A stretch of 64,000 nt of DNA from Mucilaginibacter rubeus (GTDB lineage: Bacteria; Bacteroidota; Bacteroidia; Sphingobacteriales; Sphingobacteriaceae), in NCBI RefSeq assembly GCF_003286415.2, contig NZ_CP043450.1:3782001-3846000 (forward strand), written 5' to 3'. A model generated the notes under the pieces. It saw only the letters and a list, made by a program, of their open reading frames with translations. It made no database searches and had not been told where the DNA came from. Below are positions 53,606 through 61,872 of the stretch, one piece after another. Position numbers and translations under genes: made by a program. Each line of letters starts with the position of its first letter. Positions within the stretch are counted from its first letter, which is position 1.

Positions 53606-54262
53606 ATGCTTGATAAACAAGGCATCGCAAAGCGAATAGCGAAAGAAATAAAAGACGGTTACTATGTTAACCTCGGCATTGGCATACCTACACTGGTGGC
53701 CAATTATATACCTGATACCATGGATGTGGTACTACAATCAGAGAATGGCTTACTGGGTATGGGGCCCTTTCCTTTTGACGGCGAAGAAGACCCGGACATT
53801 ATTAACGCGGGCAAACAAACCATCACCATACTGCCCGGCTCGGCCATATTTGATTCGGCTATGAGTTTTGGGATGATCAGGGCTAAAAAAGTAAACCTCA
53901 CCATCCTTGGTGCTATGGAAGTATCCGAAAACGGCGATATCGCCAACTGGAAAATCCCCGGCAAAATGGTTAAAGGCATGGGTGGTGCTATGGATCTGGT
54001 TGCATCAGCAGAAAACATCATTGTAGCCATGCAACAGGTAAATAAAGCAGGCGAATCAAAGCTCCTGCCCCAATGCAGTTTACCGCTAACAGGTGTGCAC
54101 TGCGTAAAAAAAATAGTGACCGAACTCGGTGTATATGACGTTTTACCAGAAGGTGGTTTCAGGCTAATAGAACGTGCGCCGGGTGTAAGTGTTGAAGAAA
54201 TTAAACAGGCTACAGCCGGGAAACTTATTGTTGAGGGAGATGTGCCGGAGATAATGGTTTAA
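53606..54262 (+). CDS. scoB: 3-oxoacid CoA-transferase subunit B
   Basis: A 218-residue beta subunit that carries the catalytic glutamate, Glu46 in QSENGLLGMGP, which becomes the glutamyl-CoA thioester. GIGIPTLVANYI precedes it and GGAMDLV follows. With scoA it makes the active heteromer in ketone-body or amino acid use. The repeat between the subunit genes could affect their relative expression. Confidence 0.93.
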   Translation: MLDKQGIAKRIAKEIKDGYYVNLGIGIPTLVANYIPDTMDVVLQSENGLLGMGPFPFDGEEDPDIINAGKQTITILPGSAIFDSAMSFGMIRAKKVNLTILGAMEVSENGDIANWKIPGKMVKGMGGAMDLVASAENIIVAMQQVNKAGESKLLPQCSLPLTGVHCVKKIVTELGVYDVLPEGGFRLIERAPGVSVEEIKQATAGKLIVEGDVPEIMV

Positions 54263-54288
54263 ATAAGCCCGAAATTACTAACCTTATT

Positions 54289-54445
54289 GTCATTTCGAAC
54301 GAACGAGCGGGAGAGCCTTCGTGCGATTGCAGTGAGGAGAAATCTTATACGTCATGCTAATGAACAGGCAATGTTTAAACACCTGGCGTATAAGATTTCT
54401 CCTCATAACAGCCCTCAATCCCCTGCCCATTCGTTCGAAATGACA
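54289..54445. repeat. Nested 157-base palindrome (GTCATTTCGAACG type)
   Basis: Outer arms GTCATTTCGAACGAACG and CGTTCGAAATGACAG; inner arms AGGAGAAATCTTATACG and CGTATAAGATTTCTCCT. The two arm pairs are separated by short unpaired stretches. It lies between scoB and the gene at 54482. Confidence 0.8.
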
Positions 54446-54481
54446 GTAGTTTTGCAATATGAGAAACACTATCTTTAAAAC

Positions 54482-54823
54482 ATGGATTTCATGTTTGGAA
54501 TAGTTGGGATGATTGGCATGGCCATAGCCGGTCTGCTGTATTTTATACCTGCCATTGTAGCCCGCGAAAAGGCCGACTTTAAATCGATCTTCCTGCTTAA
54601 CCTGTTTCTGGGTTGGACCATCATCGGTTGGATTATGGCACTTGTATGGGCATTTGAAAAAGAAAAAGCGCCTTTGGATCATTATAAACCAGGCTATCCT
54701 GGATATACAACCGAAAACGCGCTTAAACTTCGAGCCCTGCAAAACCAATTTGATGCGGGGGTTATCACTAAAACAGATTATGACAATGCCCTCAGAAACA
54801 TCTTAGGCAATAATCCGCATTAA
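54482..54823 (+). CDS. Superinfection-immunity-domain membrane protein with SHOCT tail
   Basis: A 113-residue protein with two transmembrane helices (about 8-26 and 36-58): the first ends in YFIPAIVAREK and the second holds NLFLGWTIIGWIMALVWAFE, which fits the T4 Imm-type superinfection immunity family (PF14373). The C-terminal 30 residues resemble a SHOCT module (LQNQFDAGVITKTDYDNALR). Many bacteria carry chromosomal members without any phage link, and a phage role is not implied. It converges on udk with a 4-base overlap. Confidence 0.8.
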   Translation: MDFMFGIVGMIGMAIAGLLYFIPAIVAREKADFKSIFLLNLFLGWTIIGWIMALVWAFEKEKAPLDHYKPGYPGYTTENALKLRALQNQFDAGVITKTDYDNALRNILGNNPH

Positions 54824-55452
54824 AAAAGCTTCTTCCTTAAATCGGCCGAGATCTCTTCGGTAATCACCATAATATCCTCTGCAACGTGAGTGTTGTTGGT
54901 GATCACACGATCGCACTCATCTTTATAAGGCAGCAGGTATTCTTTATATGCCGGTACAACGTGATTGATCCATTTGTACATCACATCATCATGCGAATAG
55001 CCACGCTCTATCAAATCGCGTTTAAGACGACGCTGCAGCGCTACATCTTCATCAGCATCGATAAAAACCTTCAGATCAAGCAACTCGGCAATATCTTTAA
55101 AATGTAGAATAAACAAACCTTCCACTATTAAAATAGGTGCCGGCTTGATCTCTATCATTTTAGGGATAGCATCGGGGTTATTAAAAGTATATTCCTGCTT
55201 CAGGATAGCTTCCTTATTTAAAAGCTTGCTGATATCCTGCTGAAAATGTTCGTGATCAATAGTTGAAGGAAGATCAAAGTTATACTCTTTGTTTTCTTCC
55301 TTCGTCATGTTATGTGCTACCGGAATGTAATAATCATCCTGCGATACGAGGCTCACCTCGTCGGCAGTAAAATGTTCTAAAAAGCACTTTAAGAAAAAGG
55401 TTTTGCCTGAGCCGCTTCCGCCGGCAATTCCAATAATATAAGGTTTATTCAT
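54820..55452 (-). CDS. udk: Uridine kinase
   Basis: A 210-residue P-loop kinase that phosphorylates uridine (and cytidine) to UMP (CMP) in pyrimidine salvage. The P-loop is GIAGGSGSGKT (residues 8-18), followed by SQDDYYIP and the later DADEDVALQRRLKRDLIERGY region. It starts inside the end of the upstream LysM gene (8-base overlap), so the two are coupled. Confidence 0.93.
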   Translation of the reverse strand: MNKPYIIGIAGGSGSGKTFFLKCFLEHFTADEVSLVSQDDYYIPVAHNMTKEENKEYNFDLPSTIDHEHFQQDISKLLNKEAILKQEYTFNNPDAIPKMIEIKPAPILIVEGLFILHFKDIAELLDLKVFIDADEDVALQRRLKRDLIERGYSHDDVMYKWINHVVPAYKEYLLPYKDECDRVITNNTHVAEDIMVITEEISADLRKKLF

Positions 55453-56464
55453 TCGGGCTACCGTAGCTGATATTTACCTGGAAACGTTTGTCTAAAGCAC
55501 CTAAAGCATCGGCAGTGTTTTTGGTCATGATGATCAAAACATTTTTGTTTGTTTCGTTATCGGTAAAACGGCCAACAACCTTTGCAAAGGTGGTATGATT
55601 GTTCATAGGGTTTGTAATTTTAATGATGGTGCCAATTGGCGCTGTACGGTGCAGTACCAGTTCCTTTTTAGGATCTAAACCGGCATCGTCCATCCAGGTG
55701 GCTACACCTTTCTCAATTTTTTCGTACAGGCCAAAACGGTTGGCTTTGCCGTGATCTCCACCGGTGGTATCTTGTTGCGCTACAACAGTAGTCGAGTCGC
55801 GTTGCATTACCGGTTCTTTAGTTTCCTGAGGAGGTAAACCGGTGCGCACGTTAATAACCTGGTTGGGGGCTACAGAATCAGAACTTAGTTTATTAAGTGC
55901 TTTAATATCATCTACAGAAGTATTAAAACGTTTAGCGATAGAATATAAGGTCTCGCCTGCTGATACTTTGTATTGCTGTACATTAAGCATGCTTACTTTT
56001 TTAACAGTATCAGCAACTGCCTGTTGCGTTTTGGCTACTGCAGTTTGTACTACAGGGGCAGGTGAACTTACCTGTTGCTGAACCTGTGGTTTGCTTTGCT
56101 GAACCGGAGCTTGTGTAACAGGCTTATTTTGCTGTTGTTGCGCAGGCGGCGGAGTAGTTGTCGCTACCTGTTTTGCGGGTTGGGCAGCAGACGCAGACTC
56201 GCCAGAAAAAGGCAACTCAGTAGGAACTTTTATTGTACCTCCGATTTTAAGCGGTGCATTATTATTAAATTGTATAATGGCTTTAGGGCTAACGTTGTAA
56301 CGGCGGCCTATTGAGTAGTAGTTATCTTTGGGATCGAGCTTATGAACAATTACCTTTTTACCGTTAAGGTTTTCAACACCAACTGAGTCGGCAAGCGGGT
56401 TAGCAAAAATTGATATGGAGAATGTGAGTAAAGGAGTGACCAATAATAAAATCTTAAATTTCAT
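55445..56464 (-). CDS. Exported LysM protein with RlpA-like C-terminal domain
   Basis: A 339-residue protein with a signal peptide (cleavage near IFAN). Two LysM domains lie at about residues 35-82 (KDNYYSIGRRYNVSPKAIIQFN) and 165-210 (YKVSAGETLYSIAKRFNTS), joined by a Gln/Pro-rich linker. The C-terminus (about 255-335) matches a double-psi barrel of the RlpA type: HRTAPIGTIIKITNPMNN and AKVVGRFTDNETNKNVLI. It is likely to bind peptidoglycan. The operon is 56487 gene, this gene, udk. Confidence 0.84.
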   Translation of the reverse strand: MKFKILLLVTPLLTFSISIFANPLADSVGVENLNGKKVIVHKLDPKDNYYSIGRRYNVSPKAIIQFNNNAPLKIGGTIKVPTELPFSGESASAAQPAKQVATTTPPPAQQQQNKPVTQAPVQQSKPQVQQQVSSPAPVVQTAVAKTQQAVADTVKKVSMLNVQQYKVSAGETLYSIAKRFNTSVDDIKALNKLSSDSVAPNQVINVRTGLPPQETKEPVMQRDSTTVVAQQDTTGGDHGKANRFGLYEKIEKGVATWMDDAGLDPKKELVLHRTAPIGTIIKITNPMNNHTTFAKVVGRFTDNETNKNVLIIMTKNTADALGALDKRFQVNISYGSPNE

Positions 56465-56486
56465 GATAATTTATAAATACAGTAAA

Positions 56487-57251
56487 TTACAATTTCAACA
56501 CTATTAAGCCCGATCTGTTTTTTAAATAGATAAGCTGATTATTATGTAGTACAAACGCCTCGGGTTGCATTTTTTGTATAGCGTTGTGTAACAAATCATG
56601 ATACAAAAGGGTACCCTCCTCGTTATATACAAACAAGTGCTGTTCAAGATGCTCCTGCAAAAGCGTGTGCAAAGATACAATTCTGAAACTATTGTAGCCG
56701 ATATAATGAACCGCATTTGCATGTACGCTAAGCGGTAAATATAAATTATTTACTTCCGCGGCAGGCAACAGTTGGGGGCTCACGATCTTATTATCCTGAG
56801 GTTGATCGATAACCGGTTCATACCCTCTTAAAGTAGCCCCCGTTTTTACATCAATTAACAATAACTTCCGGGGTTGTAACTGGGCGTTATAAACCACAGG
56901 ACCATTGGCCGACAGATGATCAAAGGCTAAAGTAAAATTGCTCCACAATTCTTTGCCAGATACAGCTTCAATAGCGGTGATACCCTTATGTATCGGCCCT
57001 GTTGCCGACTGGTAATTATGCAGCAGCAAAACACCATCATAAGCGGCCTCAATACCGGTAAGCCAGCGTTCGGGTGTGGTAAAACCTTCAAAATAAACAC
57101 CGCCGTGTTGCAGGCTCAAGGCCGAAAAACTAACCTGTTTATTGACATGGTCCCTTATTTCGAGGAACAGCGTTTGGCTGATCTCGTCAATTTCCATACG
57201 CCAAACCGGGGCCTGGTAAGTTTTGCTGATGAAGGGTAAAAGCGAAGTCAT
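56487..57251 (-). CDS. Hypothetical protein, possibly DUF4905 (beta-propeller-like)
   Basis: A 254-residue protein without signal peptide. Repeated strands of the type GVYFEGFTTPERWLTGIEAAYDG (core) and LLIDVKTGATLRGYEP suggest a PQQ- or propeller-like beta structure. I think it belongs to DUF4905 of Bacteroidota but cannot confirm it. The ATG giving MTSLLPFIS is preferred, since the upstream frame is cysteine-rich and overlaps the dps promoter. It precedes the LysM gene by 22 bases. Confidence 0.6.
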   Translation of the reverse strand: MTSLLPFISKTYQAPVWRMEIDEISQTLFLEIRDHVNKQVSFSALSLQHGGVYFEGFTTPERWLTGIEAAYDGVLLLHNYQSATGPIHKGITAIEAVSGKELWSNFTLAFDHLSANGPVVYNAQLQPRKLLLIDVKTGATLRGYEPVIDQPQDNKIVSPQLLPAAEVNNLYLPLSVHANAVHYIGYNSFRIVSLHTLLQEHLEQHLFVYNEEGTLLYHDLLHNAIQKMQPEAFVLHNNQLIYLKNRSGLIVLKL

Positions 57252-57287
57252 AAAGTTGCAAATATGCTCATTAAAATCAAAACTGTT

Positions 57288-57295
57288 TACCTTTG
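57288..57295 (+). promoter_or_regulatory. -7 box upstream of dps
   Basis: TACCTTTG matches TAnnTTTG. The predicted leader is about 45 bases to the ATG at 57347, which argues against a start further upstream. Confidence 0.45.
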
Positions 57296-57346
57296 CCAAA
57301 CATTGCCGGCAGCGGCATGTTACACTTAAAAACATCACTATTATTT

Positions 57347-57826
57347 ATGGACGCAAAAGAAATAAGCCTCGAAGAAGTTAAAGTAAAACCGGTAGTTGAC
57401 CACCTGAACGATCTGTTGGCAAACTATCATATCCATTATCAAAAACTGCGCGGCTGCCACTGGAACGTTAAAGGCACAAGCTTTTTTACCCTGCACCTGA
57501 AATTTGAAGAACTGTACACTGCGGCATTGGTCACCATCGACGAGCTTGCCGAAAGGATCCTGAGCCTTGGCAAACCTCCTATCAGCACCTTTAAAGATTA
57601 TATCGAAACATCAATCATCAAAGAGATCCAGACTATTGGCTTGAAAGATACCCTGATGGTTAAAGCTATTATTGATGACCTGGCCTCATTAATTAAAATG
57701 GAACGTGAAATACTGAATATCACCGCAGAAGCTGGTGACGACGGCACCAATGATATGATTAACCGTTTCATGCAGTTTAACGAAAAAAATACCTGGATGC
57801 TGCGTTCATTCGTAAACGAAGACTAA
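57347..57826 (+). CDS. dps: Dps family ferritin-like DNA-protection protein
   Basis: A 159-residue four-helix protein. It contains the Dps ferroxidase signature: NYHIHYQKLRGCHWNVKGTSFFTLHLKFEELY with the conserved His (core CHWNVKG and FFTLHLKFEELY) and the helix IDELAERILSLG. Such proteins form dodecamers that oxidise iron with hydrogen peroxide and shield DNA. I chose the ATG giving MDAKEISLEE because the longer frame overlaps the -7 box. Oxidative-stress or stationary control is likely but not visible in sequence. Confidence 0.92.
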   Translation: MDAKEISLEEVKVKPVVDHLNDLLANYHIHYQKLRGCHWNVKGTSFFTLHLKFEELYTAALVTIDELAERILSLGKPPISTFKDYIETSIIKEIQTIGLKDTLMVKAIIDDLASLIKMEREILNITAEAGDDGTNDMINRFMQFNEKNTWMLRSFVNED

Positions 57827-57846
57827 TCCACGAATAATCATACCGT

Positions 57847-57887
57847 AAAAAAGCCGTACCGTATTAATCCCGGTACGGCTTTTTTTG
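57847..57887 (+). terminator. Intrinsic terminator after dps
   Basis: A perfect stem AAAAGCCGTACCG/CGGTACGGCTTTT with a 9-base loop and a T-run. Confidence 0.92.
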
Positions 57888-57974
57888 CAAAACGGGGTTT
57901 ACAGCAGCCTGCATATTTAGTATATTTGCACTGTACAAACTGCCACTGTTTTGATGGTGAATATGTTCTGTTAT

Positions 57975-58045
57975 TTTCCTATGGTGTAATGGTATCACGT
58001 CAGATTCTGGCTCTGAAGATTGAGGTTCGAGCCCTTGTAGGAAAA
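57975..58045 (+). tRNA. tRNA-Gln (anticodon CTG)
   Basis: A 71-base cloverleaf: acceptor TTTCCTA pairs with TAGGAAA, D-arm GTG/CAC, anticodon stem TCAGA/TCTGA with loop TTCTGGC giving anticodon CTG, and T-loop TTCGAGC on a 5-pair stem with two wobbles. The discriminator base is A and CCA is not encoded. A terminator follows. Its 3' end is the kind of site used by integrative elements. Confidence 0.9.
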
Positions 58046-58055
58046 CTAATAACTC

Positions 58056-58087
58056 AAGCCCTTAGCAATACAGCTAAGGGCTTTTTT
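58056..58087 (+). terminator. Intrinsic terminator after tRNA-Gln
   Basis: AAGCCCTTAGC pairs with GCTAAGGGCTT over a 6-base loop and is followed by a T-run. Confidence 0.9.
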
Positions 58088-58089
58088 CA

Positions 58090-58794
58090 TGCGCATACAC
58101 GCATTTTTGAGGATTTATGAAAAAAAATGCAAATTTCGGATTCATCCTAAGTCGTTAAGTTTTGCTATCTTTTTTTCGAGCTTATCGATCACATCGACCT
58201 TAGCCGTAAAACCACCGATATTTATATAGCTACTGATTGGTCTATTATCGACCAGGTTCAGGTTGGGGTATTGAGTTTGTTAAAAGAAAAAAGTAATCTA
58301 TAACTGCTCAAGTTTCAGAATAAGTTTTTCAGTCGTTTTGACAACAAATGCCTACTATCCTGACCGAATCGTTTACTTTATTATAACCAAACGGTTCAAT
58401 AAGTTCGCCAAAGCTGGAGTTAAAGAAAGAAGACGAGATTGGTGTACTGCCGGTAAAGGATATCTCAGCTAATTGATTTTTTTAGGAACTTGAACTTGCC
58501 ATTGATCTTCTCACCACTTTAAAAAAATATTGCGAATACGCTTAAGGGTTTCATTAGTAACCCTTAGTAAAAGACGATGATATGCAGCTGAAACCTCTGG
58601 AGAGATTCAGGATATTCCGGATCAATTCGTTATACCTGTGTCGGGCTGTATGGTTGATCGTTTGCTTTAAGTGTGGTAACTCAAAGTTATCCTTATTTGC
58701 TCACTCGCTATTCCCTTTTATGAACCCTCAACTTAAGTTAATAAAATAATAATTAATTATTATTTTATTAACAGTTAAATAAATGCTTTTTTGT
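58090..58794. other. Decayed coding remnants downstream of tRNA-Gln
   Basis: About 700 bases with no intact gene. A minus-strand frame ending near 58146 reads NIGGFTAKVDVIDKLEKKIA and stops upstream after about 45 codons, like the tail of a lost gene. Plus-strand fragments near 58400-58470 (KLELKKEDEIGVLPVKDI) and 58590-58670 (IPDQFVIPVSGCMVDRLL) look coding but are split by stops and frame changes; the second resembles the end of a LytTR response regulator. These readings are suggestive only. Confidence 0.35.
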
Positions 58795-58802
58795 TATATT
58801 TG
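58795..58802 (+). promoter_or_regulatory. -7 box upstream of the orphan lipoprotein
   Basis: TATATTTG matches TAnnTTTG, 21 bases before the ATG at 58824. Confidence 0.45.
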
Positions 58803-58823
58803 TTGCATATCTAAACAATTATC

Positions 58824-59807
58824 ATGAAAAAAAATCTGTTTATTAATTTAGCACTTATTGCTATCGCTACAACAATCTTTTCTTGCAAAAAGGAAATTCA
58901 CCAAAATGTGCAAGATGAAGATAAAATCTCTGCTGCGCCTGTTACAAGTAAAAACGGCAGGCTGGTATTTAAAAACAGCAACGCTTTTAAAGAAACCGTA
59001 AGCACATTGATTAATAAAGACTCGAATTACTTAACAAAATGGGAAAGTGATTTTAATTTTATCTCATTAAGAAGCGATTCATCAGCATCACGAATTTACG
59101 ACAGCTTCGACTTTCCCACATTCTATGGGGCTATTTTAAACAATAAAGGCGAGTATATGATAGCCGACACGATTGTTTATTTTAATAATGGTTACAAATA
59201 TTTGGTTCCCAATAATGATGAAGCATTGTTAAATAAAATTAAAAAAGACCCCTCAATTGCAACGTTAAAATTCAAAGCAGGGGTTGTGCCGATAAGCACT
59301 TCATCTATTGTTAAATCTGGTTCTCTTTCTACAGAAAGCACATCGCTTCCCGGAGGCGGAACTGATGCACGTTATCAATATCAATTTTTAAGAAACGGAG
59401 ATCCTAACAGCCAACGTAAATTTGTATTTGAAATTTTCAATTATGTTGAAGCTGCCGGCCAAACTTCGATATGTTATGTACGCACACGTATAAAACAAGA
59501 ATATTTAGGTGGCAACAAACCTGGGAACTGGTTACCTACCTCTTCGGAGACTTATGAAAAAAAGATAACCGGCATGAATTTTCAGGTTGCTTTTTTCAAT
59601 ACCGGTAACGGAACTTTAAGTTACGTAAATGGTTCAAACATTAATTTGTCAGAAACAGATATCACCAAGCTTGACTATACTTTATGTACATTTCAAGCAT
59701 CTCGACCAAATATAACGGTTACCTTAACAGGCAATTACTACGCAAAAGTATTGCCACCGTGGAATGTTGATGGTAAAAGTACTTACACAGCCAACGTATC
59801 CTGGTAA
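58824..59807 (+). CDS. Hypothetical lipoprotein
   Basis: A 327-residue lipoprotein with the lipobox TIFSC (Cys21). There is no family I recognise. The N-terminal part (residues 45-150) contains FYGAILNNKGEYMIADTIVYF-like strands (core KGEYMIADTIVYF); the C-terminal 130 residues look like a beta sandwich (YQYQFLRNGD, then TVTLTGNYYAKVLPPW). It is AT-rich relative to neighbours and lies in the tRNA-adjacent region with decayed genes. It has its own promoter and terminator, so it is likely expressed. Confidence 0.7.
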   Translation: MKKNLFINLALIAIATTIFSCKKEIHQNVQDEDKISAAPVTSKNGRLVFKNSNAFKETVSTLINKDSNYLTKWESDFNFISLRSDSSASRIYDSFDFPTFYGAILNNKGEYMIADTIVYFNNGYKYLVPNNDEALLNKIKKDPSIATLKFKAGVVPISTSSIVKSGSLSTESTSLPGGGTDARYQYQFLRNGDPNSQRKFVFEIFNYVEAAGQTSICYVRTRIKQEYLGGNKPGNWLPTSSETYEKKITGMNFQVAFFNTGNGTLSYVNGSNINLSETDITKLDYTLCTFQASRPNITVTLTGNYYAKVLPPWNVDGKSTYTANVSW

Positions 59808-59828
59808 TATATGATCTGAAAATGTCAA

Positions 59829-59863
59829 AAAAACCTTTAGTCGAAAAGACTGAAGGTTTTTTT
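59829..59863 (+). terminator. Intrinsic terminator after the orphan lipoprotein
   Basis: AACCTTTAGTC pairs with GACTGAAGGTT (one mismatch) over GAAAA and is followed by seven T. Confidence 0.85.
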
Positions 59864-60083
59864 GCTTCTGGTCGGTATTGTTACCGCACTATATCAAACT
59901 TTACGATAAAAAAACACCCCAGGTTTATGAGAAGCTATTACTACAGGGCACTCGGATCGGGCCAGCAACGCTTTAACGAAGCCCGAGGGCACATCGATTG
60001 CTGAAGATCCAAAACCCCGTAACAACGGTGATGATAACATCCGCATAACGGTTTTCTGCAATCATTCTATCTTTGAATTTATC

Positions 60084-60275
60084 ATGGTAAGATTAGTAAT
60101 AGATATTCCTGATGGCAAAAGCATTTTGGTTAAACAAATACTTAAGGAGCTTGGAGTGATTATACAACAAGAATTAAAGACGGAATCATCTGTCTACAAA
60201 AACAAACTATCTCAAGTTTCCACATGGAGCGAAGAAGGTTTAGAAATCTACTCTTTCCCTAATCGCTCCGAATAA
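60084..60275 (+). CDS. Small hypothetical protein (possible antitoxin-like remnant)
   Basis: A 63-residue protein starting MVRLVIDIPDGKSILVKQIL. The N-terminal strand-helix pattern is like that of short antitoxin proteins, but no toxin gene follows. TATCTTTG ends 8 bases before the ATG (60068-60075), which supports this start. The same frame stays open upstream to a TGA near 59932 with protein-like sequence (TKPEGTSIAEDPKPRNNG) but no ATG, so the gene could instead be a 5'-truncated remnant. AT-rich region. Confidence 0.45.
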   Translation: MVRLVIDIPDGKSILVKQILKELGVIIQQELKTESSVYKNKLSQVSTWSEEGLEIYSFPNRSE

Positions 60276-60478
60276 ACCCCTCCTATTATTAACATTGAAG
60301 TGGAAGTTTTATTAGATATAGCTGAAAAAAGCCATAACATATGCTTATCTATTCCGATTCCATTTAAGCCTTCGTATGCGCTTCCAATCGGTGAGCAGCA
60401 ATCCGAGTAAAAAATCAAGAATGGCAATCATAAATTTAGATTTGATAAATAAAGATAGCTATTAAATAACGATAAAAT

Positions 60479-61135
60479 TTATTTCCTCAAAAAAGACATT
60501 GCCGCCGCGCTACCCACACCCAATGTTAAACCCGCGGCTACATCTGTTGGATAATGAACGCCGAGGTACATTCTTGAATAGCTGGTAGCCCCTGCCCAAA
60601 AGAAGGATGGCGCTATCACGTACCATTTAGGGTAAGCAGCCGATAAGGCGGTAGCCGTGGCAAAACTTGATGAAGTATGTCCTGAAGGGAATGAAGTACC
60701 GCCTGCCCGGTAAACCGGTGTAATATTGATATTCTGGATAAATGGTCGCGGTCGTTTTACCAAATGTTTTATCAGTAGCATAAAACCGTATGATACCGCA
60801 GTGCCGCTGGCTACATAGCCCGCATTCTGTCGCATTTCTTTATTGTTACTTACAATTCCGCCTACCAACAAACCGGCCGGAATGCCAATATCGCCATACA
60901 AAACATTTTTGCTGAGGAACATAAAAAAGCCGGTTTGACCAGGGGTGCGATGATTTTGCAGATCGATCATCACACGATCGTCCCAGCGTTGAACAGCCGG
61001 AGGAATAAATGCCGGACTATTCACAGTGATCTTTGCCGAATCGGCCTGTGCGAAGGCCTTGTTTGTAAAACAAGTTAATAAACCCTGCACATGAATTAAA
61101 ACTACCAGGAATTTAAGCGGGGAGATTTTTTTCAT
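60479..61135 (-). CDS. PAP2-family phosphatase (second copy), exported
   Basis: A 218-residue PAP2 protein with a signal peptide (cleavage near AFAQ). Motifs are KHLVKRPRPF, FPSGHTSSSFATATALSAAY (core SGHTSS) and RMYLGVHYPTDVAAGLTLG, the three PAP2 signatures with their catalytic His residues. It shares the motifs of the phosphatase at 31215 but is otherwise different. It probably acts on undecaprenyl or other lipid phosphates in the periplasm. It stands alone. Confidence 0.87.
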   Translation of the reverse strand: MKKISPLKFLVVLIHVQGLLTCFTNKAFAQADSAKITVNSPAFIPPAVQRWDDRVMIDLQNHRTPGQTGFFMFLSKNVLYGDIGIPAGLLVGGIVSNNKEMRQNAGYVASGTAVSYGFMLLIKHLVKRPRPFIQNINITPVYRAGGTSFPSGHTSSSFATATALSAAYPKWYVIAPSFFWAGATSYSRMYLGVHYPTDVAAGLTLGVGSAAAMSFLRK

Positions 61136-61290
61136 AGGCGATAGCTGACAAACCTTTCGCTTTTAGCGGTTTCACTATGACGCGAAGGTAGCTATAAATA
61201 CCTTCTGCGTGCGGAAAAGACTTACGAAGTTTTTGAAACTTCGTAAGTCTGGCATCTGCAACTCTATACGGGCACTCTTTATAATTAGCA

Positions 61291-61851
61291 TTATCCCAAT
61301 TTCTCAATGATCTCGGCAGTAGTACCTACCTCGCCAATCCTCGGGAAAATATATTTGAAGCTGTGGTCATGCGCTTCGGCAAACATATCGGTCATGGCAT
61401 CGCTTGCAAAGGCAATGTTGTAGGCATAGTCATTAGCCGAACGCGCGGTACCTTCAACACCAATGCTTGTTGCTACACCGGCCAGTACTATCTGGGTGAC
61501 GCCTCTTTTCTGCAACTCCTCATGCAGGGCTGTATTATAAAAAGCGCCCCATGTTTTCTTGATAATGAAAATATCAGTTGGCTCAGTTTTTATTTCGGGA
61601 GCGATTTCATTCCAGTCGGCGGGAAGTTCGGCCATAGCGGGACTTTTGGCATCGCGCCTTGTTTTAAATGAACCGCTGATTGGTTCAACGTGAACAATAA
61701 CGATAGGTTTACCGGCTTTGCGGAAAGCTTCAACCAATTGGGCCGATTTTTGAAGGATACCGTCCATCGGATGAGCGCATTGCAACTGCACGATGTACTT
61801 TTGCAAATCTATCAATACCAATGCTGCATTTTGATCAATTGTAGTTATCAT
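61291..61851 (-). CDS. Isochorismatase-like cysteine hydrolase
   Basis: A 186-residue hydrolase with the triad expected of the family: Asp in ALVLIDLQKYIV, Lys in IIKKTWGAFYNT and Cys replaced near GVATSIGVEGTARSANDY. In active members the last motif reads GxxTxxCV; here the residue after SIG is Val, and no Cys stands there, so catalysis may be lost or altered. The gene ends an operon with MFS and MarR genes. Substrate unknown. Confidence 0.83.
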   Translation of the reverse strand: MITTIDQNAALVLIDLQKYIVQLQCAHPMDGILQKSAQLVEAFRKAGKPIVIVHVEPISGSFKTRRDAKSPAMAELPADWNEIAPEIKTEPTDIFIIKKTWGAFYNTALHEELQKRGVTQIVLAGVATSIGVEGTARSANDYAYNIAFASDAMTDMFAEAHDHSFKYIFPRIGEVGTTAEIIEKLG

Positions 61852-61872
61852 AGTTATTTGATTGTTTAATAT

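Noticed and set aside
54482..54823. Prophage remnant around the superinfection-immunity-like gene
   Set aside because: No other phage gene is nearby and the family is common on bacterial chromosomes.
57293..57346. Upstream extension of dps (18 codons)
   Set aside because: It overlaps the -7 box and has no similarity to Dps N-termini.
59822..60004. 60-codon plus-strand frame starting MSKKPLVEK
   Set aside because: It runs through the lipoprotein terminator hairpin, so the apparent peptide is a translation of the stem-loop.
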